The notes under the pieces were generated by a model. It did no database searches. It was not told the DNA's origin and saw nothing but the letters and a program-made list of their open reading frames with translations. Source: Burkholderia ambifaria AMMD (GTDB lineage: Bacteria; Pseudomonadota; Gammaproteobacteria; Burkholderiales; Burkholderiaceae). From it: a stretch of DNA of 64,000 nucleotides. This document shows positions 45,914 through 56,073 of the stretch, one piece after another. How positions within the stretch are numbered: the first letter of the stretch is position 1; each line of letters starts with the position of its first letter. The stretch covers positions 1,798,001 to 1,862,000 of the forward strand of contig NC_008391.1 of NCBI RefSeq assembly GCF_000203915.1, in the 5' to 3' direction. A program made the translations under genes and the position numbers.

Positions 45914-45974
45914 TAACCACCATGCCGGTTGACAAGCGCGGGGACGCTTTCTAACATAACCGGCATGGTGGTTA
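45914..45974 (+). promoter_or_regulatory. 17-bp perfect inverted repeat framing a sigma-70 promoter
   Basis: TAACCACCATGCCGGTT (45914-45930) and AACCGGCATGGTGGTTA (45958-45974) are exact inverted copies. Between them is TTGACA (45929-45934), 17 bp, then TAACAT (45952-45957), a strong promoter for the VOC gene. The left arm touches the -35 and the right arm starts directly after the -10, so binding would block the promoter. Confidence 0.85.
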
Positions 45975-46022
45975 AAACAGCTTTGCCGCACCGATGTCCC
46001 CCTTCAGTTCAAGGAGCCAAAG

Positions 46023-46406
46023 ATGATCGATCACCTTTCGTTCGGCGTTGCCCACATCGACCGCAGCCGCGCGTTCTACGACAGCACGCTCGGCGCGCTC
46101 GGCTACAAGCGGCTGTATAGCGACGACGGAGCCCTCGGCTACGGCACCACCGAACCGGTGTTGTGGTTGCAGCACGCGGCGCGCCCCGTCGCCGCCGATC
46201 CCGAGTCGGGGCTGCACGTGTCGTTCCGCGCGGCGTCGCCGGTGGAAGTCGATGCGTTCTACCGGGCCGCGCTGGAGCACGGCGGCCACGACAACGGCGG
46301 GCCGGGCAAACGCGAGCGCTACGGCCCCGGCTATTACGCGGCGTTCGTCGTCGACCCCGACGGGTATCGGCTCGAAGCCCATTGCGAGTTGGACAACGTC
46401 GTCTGA
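46023..46406 (+). CDS. VOC family (glyoxalase-like) protein
   Basis: A 127-residue vicinal oxygen chelate protein with two beta-alpha-beta-beta-beta modules. It starts MIDHLSFGVAHIDRSRAFYDSTLGALGYKRL, has LWLQHAARPVAADPESGLHVSFRA in the middle and GPGYYAAFVVDPDGYRLEAHCE at the end, with His and Glu as possible metal ligands. AAGGAG lies before the start. The family includes glyoxalases, dioxygenases and antibiotic-binding proteins; this one is unassigned but is controlled with the neighbouring CGNR regulator, so an inducible detoxification role fits. Confidence 0.88.
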   Translation: MIDHLSFGVAHIDRSRAFYDSTLGALGYKRLYSDDGALGYGTTEPVLWLQHAARPVAADPESGLHVSFRAASPVEVDAFYRAALEHGGHDNGGPGKRERYGPGYYAAFVVDPDGYRLEAHCELDNVV

Positions 46407-46432
46407 GCCGCTTCGTACGGACGCGGATGAAC

Positions 46433-46475
46433 GACAAGGGCCCGATTCCGCATTGCGCGGAATCGGGCCCTTGTC
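46433..46475. terminator. Strong 19-bp hairpin after the VOC gene
   Basis: GACAAGGGCCCGATTCCGC (46433-46451) and its exact reverse complement (46457-46475) flank a 5-nt loop. It lies between converging genes; the T-run after it is short on either strand. Confidence 0.8.
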
Positions 46476-46601
46476 TTTGCTGCATCGGTGTTCAGTTTGC
46501 GACAGTCGCCGCTGGCGACTAAACGATGCGATCGGACCGCGCGGCGGGTGGCGAGGCGTGGCGGCCGGTTGCACCGCCCTGCGACGCGCGCGAGCGAGCG
46601 C

Positions 46602-47450
46602 TTACCGCGCGTTGCGCGTGCTCTGCAGCTGCTCGCCGAGCCCGTCGATCCCGAGGCGCACCGTCTGACCGGCCTTCAGGAACACCGGCGACGGCTTGAT
46701 CCCCATCCCGACGCCCGGCGGCGTACCGGTCGTGATCACGTCGCCCGGTTGCAGCGTCATGCACGTCGACAGGTAGGCGACCAGCTGCGCGACGGTGAAC
46801 ACCATCGTGCGCGTGTTGCCGTTCTGATAGCGGTGACCGTCGACCTCGAGCCACAGGTCGAGGCGCTGCGGATCGGGCACCTCGTCGCGCGTGACGAGCC
46901 ACGGGCCGATCGGGCCGAACGTGTCGAAGCCCTTGCCCTTGTCCCACTGGCCGCCACGCTCGATCTGCCATTCGCGCTCGGACACGTCGTTGACGACGCA
47001 GTAGCCGGCGACGTAATCGAGCGCACGCGCTTCGTCAACGTCCTTGCACGTCGTGCCGATCACGACACCGAGCTCGACTTCCCAGTCCGTCTTCACGGAG
47101 CCCTTCGGAATGTCGATGCCGTCGTTCGGACCGCAGATCGAACTCGTCCACTTGCCGAATACCACCGGCTCCTTCGGCACCGGCATGCCGGCTTCGGCTG
47201 CGTGATCGGCATAGTTCAGACCAATGCCGATGAATTTGCCGACACGCCCGACGCACGCGCCGATGCGCGGCTCGCCGGACACGAGCGGCAGCGTGGCCGG
47301 GTCGATCGCGCGCAGGCGCGTGAGACCGGCGTCGGACAGCGCGTCGCCGGCCAGATCCGGCACGTGCGCGGACAGGTCGCGAATCCGGCCATTTGCGTCG
47401 AGAATGCCGGGCTTTTCCTGGCCGGACGGGCCATAGCGAAGCAGTTTCAT
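46602..47450 (-). CDS. Fumarylacetoacetate hydrolase family protein
   Basis: A 282-residue FAH-family enzyme. It starts MKLLRYGPSGQEKPGILDANG, typical of the ureidoglycolate lyase/acylpyruvase branch. Metal-site elements are GLNYADHAAE (about 77-86), DWEVELGVVIG with the two glutamates (about 121-131) and SICGPNDGIDIP (about 103-114). The C-terminal GDVITTGTPPGVGMG is the family hallmark. It probably hydrolyses or lyses a small beta-diketone or 2-keto acid; the specific reaction is not decidable. An IclR regulator diverges 659 bp upstream and may control it. Confidence 0.9.
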   Translation of the reverse strand: MKLLRYGPSGQEKPGILDANGRIRDLSAHVPDLAGDALSDAGLTRLRAIDPATLPLVSGEPRIGACVGRVGKFIGIGLNYADHAAEAGMPVPKEPVVFGKWTSSICGPNDGIDIPKGSVKTDWEVELGVVIGTTCKDVDEARALDYVAGYCVVNDVSEREWQIERGGQWDKGKGFDTFGPIGPWLVTRDEVPDPQRLDLWLEVDGHRYQNGNTRTMVFTVAQLVAYLSTCMTLQPGDVITTGTPPGVGMGIKPSPVFLKAGQTVRLGIDGLGEQLQSTRNAR

Positions 47451-48109
47451 CGTGCTCAACCTCTGTTGTCGAATGGGACAGGATACCGGCCGACGCAGCC
47501 GCGTGCGGCCACGCGCCGGACTGAATGTCGATCGTCGATGACGCGCGTCGGCGCCATATCCGGCACACCGTTCGACACGCGAGACTCGCGCGGGCGCAGC
47601 GATCGCGGCGTCGCACCGAAGTGCGACGCGCATCGAACGGGCGGCCGCCGGTCTGCGCATCGGCGACGACGGCCCGGTATCCGCGGCATGTACCGGCCTG
47701 AGCGGGCCGGCTTCACGCGCGGCCGCGCCGTCGCTGGCCCGCTGCTCTTTGTACCATCGGCGGCCCGCCGTGAAATGGCGCGCGACGGATACCGACTATT
47801 GGTGCGCCTGCGGGTGTTGCATCGCAGCATCCGGGGCGCGAGTGGAGAACGGCAGGGTGTCGGACGGCGCCGGTGCGTTGTCGTCGGGGCACGAATACAC
47901 AATATTCGTTGCGACCCTGTCATCGAAAAGCGTGGTTGATCCGTTCTTGTTCGGTAACGATCGGTAAAAAGACGCTGCATTACACACTAAAAGTTTGTTG
48001 TTAAGCTCGCGCGGACGGCCGTCAGTACCGCATGCGGCTTCTCGAATCCGCGTGTGAAGCCGGCCAGCGTGCGTCGCCCACCGATTGGCCATTCCCGGAC
48101 TTCCTACTC
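47451..48109. other. 659-bp intergenic region
   Basis: No convincing gene is visible between the FAH gene and the divergent IclR gene. The right 200 bp are AT-richer and contain CGGTAA at 47952-47957 and again at 47962-47967, ten bases apart, which might be part of an operator. Open frames here have biased, arginine-rich translations and no homology. Confidence 0.5.
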
Positions 48110-48934
48110 ATGACGCAAACGACCACTGACCCGCTCCCCGGCAGCGACGCACGGGAGTCGATGGGTGCAGCCGACCGCTATCGCGCGCCCGCGCTCGACA
48201 AGGGTCTCGACATTCTCGAACTCCTGTCGGAACAAAAGGAAGGACTCACGCGCACCGAAATCACGAAGGAGCTCGGACGCAACGCGAGCGAGATCTACCG
48301 GATGCTCGAACGTCTCGTTGCGCGCCGCTATGTGATGCGCTCGAGCGGCGGCGACCGCTACACGCTCAGCCTGAAACTTTTCGCGCTCGCGCACCGGCAT
48401 CCGCCGATGAACCGGCTGATCGCCGAAGCGTTACCGCTGATGCAGCGCTTCGCCGACGCCGCCGAGCAGTCGTGCCACCTAAGCGTCTACGATCGCGGCA
48501 ACCTGCTCGTGATCGCGCAGGTCGACGGCCCTGGCGCGTGGGGCGTGTCGGTGCGGCTCGGCTCGCGCGTCGGGCTCGCCGACACGGCGTCGGGGCGGGT
48601 GATGCTGTCGTTCCAGGGCTCCGAGCAGCGTGCGCACATGCTGGCCGAGCATCGCAAGGTCAAGGGCGAAACGCCGATCAACGAACAGGAACTCGCCCAC
48701 GCGTGCCAGTCGATCCGGCAGGCCGGCTATGTGCGCCAGGACAGCCGCCAGGCGTACGGCGTCACGGATCTGAGCGCGCCGATCCTCGGCCCGTCCGGCC
48801 AGGCGATCGCGGTGCTGACCTGCCCGTACATGCGCCGGATCGACGCGCACACGACGCCGTCCGTCGATGTGGCCGTTGCAGGACTGCGCGATACGGCCGG
48901 TCAGTTGTCGATGTGCCGCGTGGAAATCGGCTGA
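48110..48934 (+). CDS. IclR family transcriptional regulator
   Basis: A 274-residue IclR regulator. The winged HTH is at about residues 26-80 (KGLDILELLSEQKEGLTRTEITKELGRNASEIYRMLERL), followed by the effector-binding domain with RLGSRVGLADTASGRVMLSF (about 143-162). The ATG at 48110 gives the normal length. It diverges from the FAH-family gene 659 bp away, which is the most likely target; the ligand is unknown. Confidence 0.9.
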   Translation: MTQTTTDPLPGSDARESMGAADRYRAPALDKGLDILELLSEQKEGLTRTEITKELGRNASEIYRMLERLVARRYVMRSSGGDRYTLSLKLFALAHRHPPMNRLIAEALPLMQRFADAAEQSCHLSVYDRGNLLVIAQVDGPGAWGVSVRLGSRVGLADTASGRVMLSFQGSEQRAHMLAEHRKVKGETPINEQELAHACQSIRQAGYVRQDSRQAYGVTDLSAPILGPSGQAIAVLTCPYMRRIDAHTTPSVDVAVAGLRDTAGQLSMCRVEIG

Positions 48935-49022
48935 ACGTGCGGGCGCCGCACGCCCGGCGCTACGCTAGAATAGCGGCCCTCTCAAAAACTACGGCGGCCG
49001 GTTGTCACGGCCGTCGTGTCCG

Positions 49023-49574
49023 ATGGATGTCATGGCCAAACTTCTGAACGATCAAGAATTCCAGCGTTTCTCCGAACTTCAGCAGAAGCAGGCGAGCTTC
49101 ACGATCACCGCCGAGGAAGCGGACGAGCTGCGCGACATCGTCGCGCGCGCCCAGAAGAAGCGCGACGATCGTGCCGCAGCGATGCTGGCGATCGAGAACT
49201 ACATCGAGCAGTTCGGCATCACGCCCGACGAACTCTTCTCGCCCGAGCAGATCGGCGACGCCGCGCGCACCTACGGCCTGATCACGGCCACCAAGAAGGA
49301 ACGCACGCTGCCGCCGTCAATCACGTTCAACGGCAAGCCGTACCAATGGACCAAGACGCTTCCGGACGACGTGCGCGGCGCGCTGTTCGACGCGTTTACG
49401 TCCGGCGAATCGGTCAAGCGCTTCATCGCGATGCCGAAGGACACCGCGCGTTGCGCACTGACCATCGCCCGCCTCGAGCGCGAAACCGGTGGCGTTTATG
49501 CGGACGCGCACCTCGAAGAACTCGCGATTTCGCGTGACCAGGTGAACGACGCGGCGTCGAAACTCGCCGCGTAA
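49023..49574 (+). CDS. H-NS-like oligomerisation protein lacking the usual DNA-binding tail
   Basis: A 183-residue protein (180 if the in-frame ATG at 49032 is used). Residues 10-85 are a coiled-coil like stretch ending in IENYIEQFGITPDELFSPEQ, which parallels the H-NS family's IRAKIEEFDITAEELGF in the gene at 53204-53500. The C-terminal half (ITFNGKPYQWTKTLPDDVRGALFDAF and AHLEELAISRDQV) lacks the GRGRxPxW DNA-binding motif. I do not recognise that half. It could oligomerise with H-NS and modulate it (inference). A possible -10 (TAGAAT) lies about 55 bp upstream. Confidence 0.7.
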   Translation: MDVMAKLLNDQEFQRFSELQQKQASFTITAEEADELRDIVARAQKKRDDRAAAMLAIENYIEQFGITPDELFSPEQIGDAARTYGLITATKKERTLPPSITFNGKPYQWTKTLPDDVRGALFDAFTSGESVKRFIAMPKDTARCALTIARLERETGGVYADAHLEELAISRDQVNDAASKLAA

Positions 49575-49661
49575 ACGCTGTCGCGGGCACGGTTCATGCG
49601 TGCGCGCACCGGCGCGAACGCCGGCAAAGGCTGGCGCCGCGCCGGGTGGAGCACTCCGTTC

Positions 49662-49937
49662 GCAGGCTCCCGAAAAGTCTCACCGAAGCGTCCCGTAAGC
49701 GCTCACCCGGGCATCCCGTAAAAGCTCACTTAACGCTCCCGGAGAGGCTCATCGCCCCTCCCGAACGTCCTCACCGACACCTCCCGCAGACGCTCACCGC
49801 CCCTTCCCGGAAAGGCTCACCAGGGCTTCCCGCAAGGGCTCACCGGCCGTTCCCGGGAAGGCTCACCGAGTGCTCCTGTATCGGCTCACCCAGCCGCTCC
49901 CGGAAAAGCTCCCTCACGGCTCCCGAAAAATCTCACC
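49662..49937 (-). repeat. 23-bp tandem repeat array, about 12 copies
   Basis: Read on the minus strand, units of 22-24 bp follow GGTGAGCNNTTNCGGGAGNNNNC; GGTGAG and CGGGA are nearly constant and the rest varies. The array occupies the first part of the 700-bp gap 49575-50274, where the remaining 340 bp show nothing recognisable. Related single or double copies recur at 52863-52902 and 53186-53203. There are no conserved spacers, so this is not a CRISPR. Confidence 0.85.
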
Positions 49938-50274
49938 TTTGTTTTGATTCCAATGCTGCGGGTGCAAATGCGGGTGCCAGCACGCCGCGCTATGCCGTCC
50001 GAATCGGCGAAATGCGAAGGCCATCGACGCGCGCCGCTCGCCCCGCCCGCCGCGGATGCTCCGACTCGACGCTAGCGCCTTTCCTCACTGGTCACGGAGC
50101 GTCGCATCGCTTCACGGATTCGATCGAACGCGCCGAATGGTCTGCATTGCGAACCGTGAAGAATCCGCGCAACGGCGGCTATGCGTCACGCCACAACGCC
50201 ACAACTCCACATCATGCGTTCCGCGTTGACGGCGCACGCTATCGCCGCACGTTCGCGCACCCTCGCCCACGCGA

Positions 50275-52632
50275 CTACGATTGCAGCTTCATCCTGAACC
50301 CGACCACGCCGGGTTCCTCCGTCGTCGACACCGCGAAACCGCATGACTTCGCCAGCGAAATCATCGCGGTGTTCTCGCGCAGCGCCTCGCCGATCATCCA
50401 TGCGGTGCCGCGCGATCGCGCGTAGTCGATGATGCAGCTCATCATCAGCCGCCCGAGGCCCTTGCCCTTCTGATCGGGCCGCACGGCAATCGCGAACTCG
50501 GCCGTCTCGTTGTCCGGATCGGCGACCGCGCGCGCCACCGCGAGCGTGTGCGACCGGCCCGACACGTCGGTAAACGACACGATGAAGGCCATTTCACGGT
50601 CGTAGTCGATCTGCGTCATGCGCGCGACTTGCGAATGATCGAAGCTGCGCACCGCACCGAAGAACCGCATTCGCAGATCGTCGGGCGTCATCGCGCCGAG
50701 CAACTCGTTGTGCGCTTCTTCGTCTTCCGGACGGATCGGACGGATCGTCACGGTCTCGCCGCGCCATTCGAGCGTCTGCTCGAGATGACGCGGATACGGC
50801 ATGATCGCGAGCCGGCTGCGCCCCGCCGCCAGCGTGAGGCGCGGCGCGATGATGTATGCGCGGTCGGACAGCACGCGCAGCGTGATCGACATCGCGACGA
50901 CCTCGCGCACGTCGCAAACGACCTGCGACAGCGCCGTCAGCGCATCGAGCGTGGGTTCGACGGGCGCACGGCGCGCGTAGGGCGAGCGCTCCATGACTGC
51001 GCGGGCGAGCACCGTATTCAGCGGCGGTAGCCCGTACACGATGAATGGCGCCGATACGCCGTCGGCCGGCGGCACGGCATAGCGGAATACCGGACCGAAG
51101 TTCGAATCGTCGTACATGTCGACCGTGATGTCGACGACCCTGGCGGCCGCCGACGCGTCGGCCGGCTCACTGTGCATCCCGAAGTGAGCGAGCCAGCGCA
51201 ACGCCGCATCGCCCGCCAGTTCATGCTCACGGGCCTCGACCATTCGGCGAGCCTCGGCCTGCGCGGACGCGACGCACTCGAGTGGCTGCAGCGGCGTGCC
51301 CTCGGGCGTCTGCATCAGCAACTGCCGCCCGAGGTTGTAGTCGACCAGCCGCGCGTATGCGCGCGCAAGCCGCTGCGGCGTGGTGTACACCGGGATCCCG
51401 TTCGCGTGCAGGGCGTCGCGCGTCGCCGCGTCGACAGCACCGAAGAAGCACGCGAGGATGCCGCGGTATGCGTATTGCCGCGATTCGATCAGCGTGCGCG
51501 CAACCGCCTCGGCCGGCGCGCTGTGGGACGTCGAATGCACGACGAACAGCGCGCCCGTTTGCGGAAACGGCGCGAGCGCCTTGACGGCCGCGCCGAAATG
51601 CTCGGGACGCGCATCGTCGCCGAGCATCAGCGGATTGCCCGGCCCGGCGAGATGCGGCAGCGCGGCCGCTACCGCCGACGTCGCCGCTGCCGGCCAGTCG
51701 GCCAGCACGTCGCGCACCTCCGCGACCGCATCGCCCGCAAGCTTCGCGACGCCCGCGTCGCTCGTCACGAGCGTCGCCGCGCCACGCGCGGTGACGCGAC
51801 CGACGCCGAGCGTCTCGATCTCGTCCAGCAGATCGTCGAGCGCATCGACGCGCACCATCCCCGCACGCTGGAACGCCGCCGTGTAAAGCGCATCGCCGGG
51901 GTCGGCGCGCCCCGTGCGCAGCGCGAGCACCGGCTTGTTGCGCGCCGCCGCGCGCGCTGCCGACATGAACTTGCGTGCGGCACATACGGTGTCGAGCTCG
52001 AGCAGGATCGCGCGCGTGCCGGGATCGCTGGCGAGGTAGTCGAGCACGTCGCCCGCATCGACGTCGGCCTCGCTGCCCAGCGCGACGACATGCGAAAAGC
52101 CGAGGCCACGCGCATCGGCCCAGCCCAGTACCGCGTTCGTCAGCGCATTCGATTGCGACACCCAGGCGACGCCGCCCGATCGTGCCGTATAGGCCGGCGC
52201 GCCGAAATGCGCATGCCGTGCGGGCGACAGCACGCCGAGACTGCCGGGCCCGACGATACGGAGCACGAACGGCTTCGCGGCCTTGAGCGTGCGATCGAGT
52301 GCCGCGCGATCGGCGTCGGTGCGCGCTTCGCCGACGATCACCGCGACGCGCGTGCCGAGCTCGCCGAGCTTGCGCACGATGCCGGCCCACGTGGCAGGCG
52401 GCGTGCAGATCACGGCGACCGATGGCGGCGCGGGCAGGCGGTCGACATCGGTCACCACCGCATGCCCGTTCAGCTCGCGGTACTTCGGATTGACGGGCCA
52501 CACGGGCCCGTCGAACGCACCGTCGAGCACGCGCGCCCACACCATCGCACCGATACTGCCGGCGCGCGACGATGCACCGACGACGGCGACGGACCTGGGC
52601 TGGAACAACGCATCGAGATGGCGGACGGTCAC
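50275..52632 (-). CDS. Acyl-CoA ligase-like/GNAT fusion (Pat type)
   Basis: A 785-residue protein arranged like the protein acetyltransferase PatZ: a CoA-binding domain (about 5-130, PRSVAVVGASSRAGSIG), a succinyl-CoA-ligase-like domain (about 150-450), a shortened ATP-grasp region (about 470-610) and a C-terminal GNAT domain (about 620-785; EFAIAVRPDQKGKGLGRLMM is the acetyl-CoA site). The ATP-grasp part lacks the usual central lysine/ATP loop, keeping only FGPVFRYAV and LPPLNTVLAR. The start is a GTG at 52632 with GGGAG five bases upstream. It probably acetylates lysines of metabolic enzymes. Confidence 0.85.
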   Translation of the reverse strand: MTVRHLDALFQPRSVAVVGASSRAGSIGAMVWARVLDGAFDGPVWPVNPKYRELNGHAVVTDVDRLPAPPSVAVICTPPATWAGIVRKLGELGTRVAVIVGEARTDADRAALDRTLKAAKPFVLRIVGPGSLGVLSPARHAHFGAPAYTARSGGVAWVSQSNALTNAVLGWADARGLGFSHVVALGSEADVDAGDVLDYLASDPGTRAILLELDTVCAARKFMSAARAAARNKPVLALRTGRADPGDALYTAAFQRAGMVRVDALDDLLDEIETLGVGRVTARGAATLVTSDAGVAKLAGDAVAEVRDVLADWPAAATSAVAAALPHLAGPGNPLMLGDDARPEHFGAAVKALAPFPQTGALFVVHSTSHSAPAEAVARTLIESRQYAYRGILACFFGAVDAATRDALHANGIPVYTTPQRLARAYARLVDYNLGRQLLMQTPEGTPLQPLECVASAQAEARRMVEAREHELAGDAALRWLAHFGMHSEPADASAAARVVDITVDMYDDSNFGPVFRYAVPPADGVSAPFIVYGLPPLNTVLARAVMERSPYARRAPVEPTLDALTALSQVVCDVREVVAMSITLRVLSDRAYIIAPRLTLAAGRSRLAIMPYPRHLEQTLEWRGETVTIRPIRPEDEEAHNELLGAMTPDDLRMRFFGAVRSFDHSQVARMTQIDYDREMAFIVSFTDVSGRSHTLAVARAVADPDNETAEFAIAVRPDQKGKGLGRLMMSCIIDYARSRGTAWMIGEALRENTAMISLAKSCGFAVSTTEEPGVVGFRMKLQS

Positions 52633-52862
52633 ATCGACTCCCTGCGGTAACGAAAGACGATTCGACCGGCACACGGAACAGATAGCCACGTGCCAGCCGA
52701 CGCGAACTCCAAGCATAGGCGAACCCGATGCGGCTGCCTATATGCCGAACGGCCGACTGTGCGATGCGCATCAATGCCCGCAACATGAGCCGGTAACCGA
52801 CGCCTTCGCGCGACGCAACGAGCGACGGCGACACGATGCGGTCATCCGGTCGCCGCTTCAAA

Positions 52863-52902
52863 GGTGAGGATTTACAGGAGCCATGGTGAGCAAGTTCGGG
52901 AA
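52863..52902 (+). repeat. Two copies of the 23-bp repeat
   Basis: GGTGAGGATTTACAGGAG (52863-52880) and GGTGAGCAAGTTCGGGAA (52885-52902), 22 bp apart, match the 49662-49937 array. They lie in the 571-bp gap 52633-53203, which otherwise holds only the H-NS gene terminator and no credible gene. Confidence 0.75.
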
Positions 52903-53126
52903 TAGCACGGCGCAGCGTGTCATTACGCGTGAGGTGAAGGCAATCGGCCGTACGTCAGCACCGCGAAGATCGAGCATGCCGATGCGCGCATGCCGCGTCA
53001 TTGCGCGGTTGTTTACGGGAAATCGTGGCGATATCCGCGCGAATCGCAGCGAATTCGCAAAAAGGTATCCGTTAATCGCGCGACATTGCCGTTTGATTCG
53101 CGGCCCCGAATCGCATTGCGGCGACC

Positions 53127-53169
53127 CAAAAACAAAACGGTGCGACGGCCGCATGGCCGTTCGCACCGT
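53127..53169 (-). terminator. Intrinsic terminator of the H-NS gene
   Basis: On the minus strand ACGGTGCGAACGGCC pairs with GGCCGTCGCACCGT (one bulge, loop ATGC), then TTTTGTTTTT follows. Confidence 0.85.
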
Positions 53170-53185
53170 CAGTCAGCGCACGAAA

Positions 53186-53203
53186 GGTGAGGATTTTCGG
53201 GAG
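53186..53203 (+). repeat. Single 23-bp-family repeat copy
   Basis: GGTGAGGATTTTCGGGAG touches the stop codon of the H-NS gene. It matches the array consensus at GGTGAG and CGGGAG. Confidence 0.7.
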
Positions 53204-53500
53204 TCAGTCCTTGATCAGGAAACGCGCGCGGTTCTTGCCGAGCCACGCCGGCGCACGCCCGCGGCCGCTCCACGTTTCGCCCGTCTTCGGGTTCAGGTAC
53301 TTCGGCGGCAACGGACGCTTCGGCTTCGCGGCAGCGGCGGCGCCCATCGGAAGAAAACCGAGTTCCTCCGCCGTAATGTCGAACTCCTCGATTTTCGCCC
53401 GAATGGCGGCAATCGCATCGGCAATCGCCTTTTCGCGTTCCTTGTCGATCTTTTGCTGAAGTTTTTCGAGCTGCGCAGTCAGTTGCCTGTAGGTCGCCAT
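53204..53500 (-). CDS. H-NS family nucleoid-associated protein
   Basis: A 98-residue H-NS-type protein. Residues 1-50 form a coiled-coil oligomerisation domain (LEKLQQKIDKEREKAIADAI) ending IEEFDITAEELGF; an Ala-rich linker follows; the C-terminus has YLNPKTGETWSGRGRAPAWL (about 68-87), the AT-rich DNA-binding motif seen in Burkholderia H-NS paralogues. It would silence AT-rich or foreign DNA. The gene is monocistronic with its own intrinsic terminator. Confidence 0.95.
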   Translation of the reverse strand: MATYRQLTAQLEKLQQKIDKEREKAIADAIAAIRAKIEEFDITAEELGFLPMGAAAAAKPKRPLPPKYLNPKTGETWSGRGRAPAWLGKNRARFLIKD

Positions 53501-53603
53501 ATGGATGGGACTCCGTGAGTGTTATTCATGAAAAATAGCCGACTCCAAGCGAATAGAAAAGCGCTTCACCCGATCATGATTTCCTCAGCCGGTCGTGACG
53601 GGA

Positions 53604-53888
53604 TCAATAACCGCTTTTCTTCTTGCATGCGAAGAGAAGATTTCGCACGGCGTCATCGGTCGATCGCTGGATGACATCGAATTCCCCATTGCAGAGGGCT
53701 CGCGCGTTGTCCGTGCAATTGCTCCAGTCGCCCCCGGTGCACTGCACCTGCGTAGTGGGGCGTCCGTCCGAAGTAAACAGTGGCGCCCCGCCGCCGCACC
53801 CGCCCAGCCCCGCAACAAGGGCCAACAATCCGGCCCGACACCAATGCGTTCGAGGCCACCGACAGACCGCCGCAAGCATGTGTTTCAT
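53604..53888 (-). CDS. Small lipoprotein
   Basis: A 94-residue predicted lipoprotein. A positively charged N-terminus and hydrophobic stretch end in LGGC (Cys about 36), then comes a Gly/Pro-rich linker and a Cys-containing region (CTGGDWSNCTDNARALCN, ending CKKKSGY). I do not recognise a family. ATG 53888 is the first start with a complete signal sequence. It is the last of three same-strand genes below the sigma-54 activator. Confidence 0.7.
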   Translation of the reverse strand: MKHMLAAVCRWPRTHWCRAGLLALVAGLGGCGGGAPLFTSDGRPTTQVQCTGGDWSNCTDNARALCNGEFDVIQRSTDDAVRNLLFACKKKSGY

Positions 53889-53949
53889 TGTTGTTTCCGT
53901 CAACCTATTTTTGAATGTCGCGAGTATGCCATGCACTGTCGCACCGCGT

Positions 53950-54477
53950 TCAGTCAGGTGTCCGCTCGGGGCGTCCGCGCGTCTTGTACGGCACGGCCCG
54001 GCGCGGATCGTCGGTGATGCGAACGAATACCTGCTCGACGTCGGGAAGCGCGCCGAGTTCGCGCGCGAGCGCCTGCCGATCGAATGCCGGATCGGCACAC
54101 CCTTCGACGTAAATGAAGCGCCGCTGCACGGTGATCCACAGGCTCGTGCCGTGCAGACGATCGGTGCCCGCGAAATGCGTTTTGGCCGCCGCGGCGATCG
54201 GCGCGTCATACATATAGGAATTCGGTTTCGTGCAGCGGTGGGCGAGCCAGCAGGTGGTCCCGCGCTCGACCCGGTAGTGCGCGTCGTCTTCCATCTCGGC
54301 GCGCGTCATCCACGGGCCGAGCGGCAGCGGGCATTCGGCGAAATCCCGCGACAGCACCACGAACGGATCGTTGTACCAGTTGCGCCGTGCCGCGGGTGCA
54401 TCCGCGTCACTCGACTGCGCGAACGAGGACGTCGCCGCCAGTACGGCCAGCCATCCGGCGATGCCGATTCGCTTCAT
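53950..54477 (-). CDS. Secreted BON-domain-like protein
   Basis: A 175-residue exported protein with a signal peptide (residues 1-20, cleavage SSFAQ). The mature N-terminal part has a Cys-containing stretch (FAECPLPLGPWMT and GTTCWLAHRCTKP). The C-terminal part (about 90-160, AAAAKTHFAGTDRLHGTSLWITVQRR and VEGCADPAFDRQALARELGALPDVEQVFVRI) resembles a BON (phospholipid-binding) domain. It may act in the envelope; a role is not assigned. It lies 21 bp downstream of the activator gene and may be co-transcribed with it. Confidence 0.7.
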   Translation of the reverse strand: MKRIGIAGWLAVLAATSSFAQSSDADAPAARRNWYNDPFVVLSRDFAECPLPLGPWMTRAEMEDDAHYRVERGTTCWLAHRCTKPNSYMYDAPIAAAAKTHFAGTDRLHGTSLWITVQRRFIYVEGCADPAFDRQALARELGALPDVEQVFVRITDDPRRAVPYKTRGRPERTPD

Positions 54478-54498
54478 CGTTGTCTCCTGTCGGGCACT

Positions 54499-56040
<1,542 letters not shown>

Positions 56041-56073
56041 CGTGTCGTCGTCTCCGCATATGCTTGGCCGGAT

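Noticed and set aside
49646..50425. Long plus-strand open frame over the 23-bp repeat array
   Set aside because: Its translation is only the repeat read with frame drift (SRK, PER, PGH patterns), lacks a ribosome binding site and has no family features.
52883..53518. 211-codon plus-strand open frame opposite the H-NS gene
   Set aside because: It is antisense to a clear H-NS gene and its terminator; the translation is arginine-rich and shows no domain.
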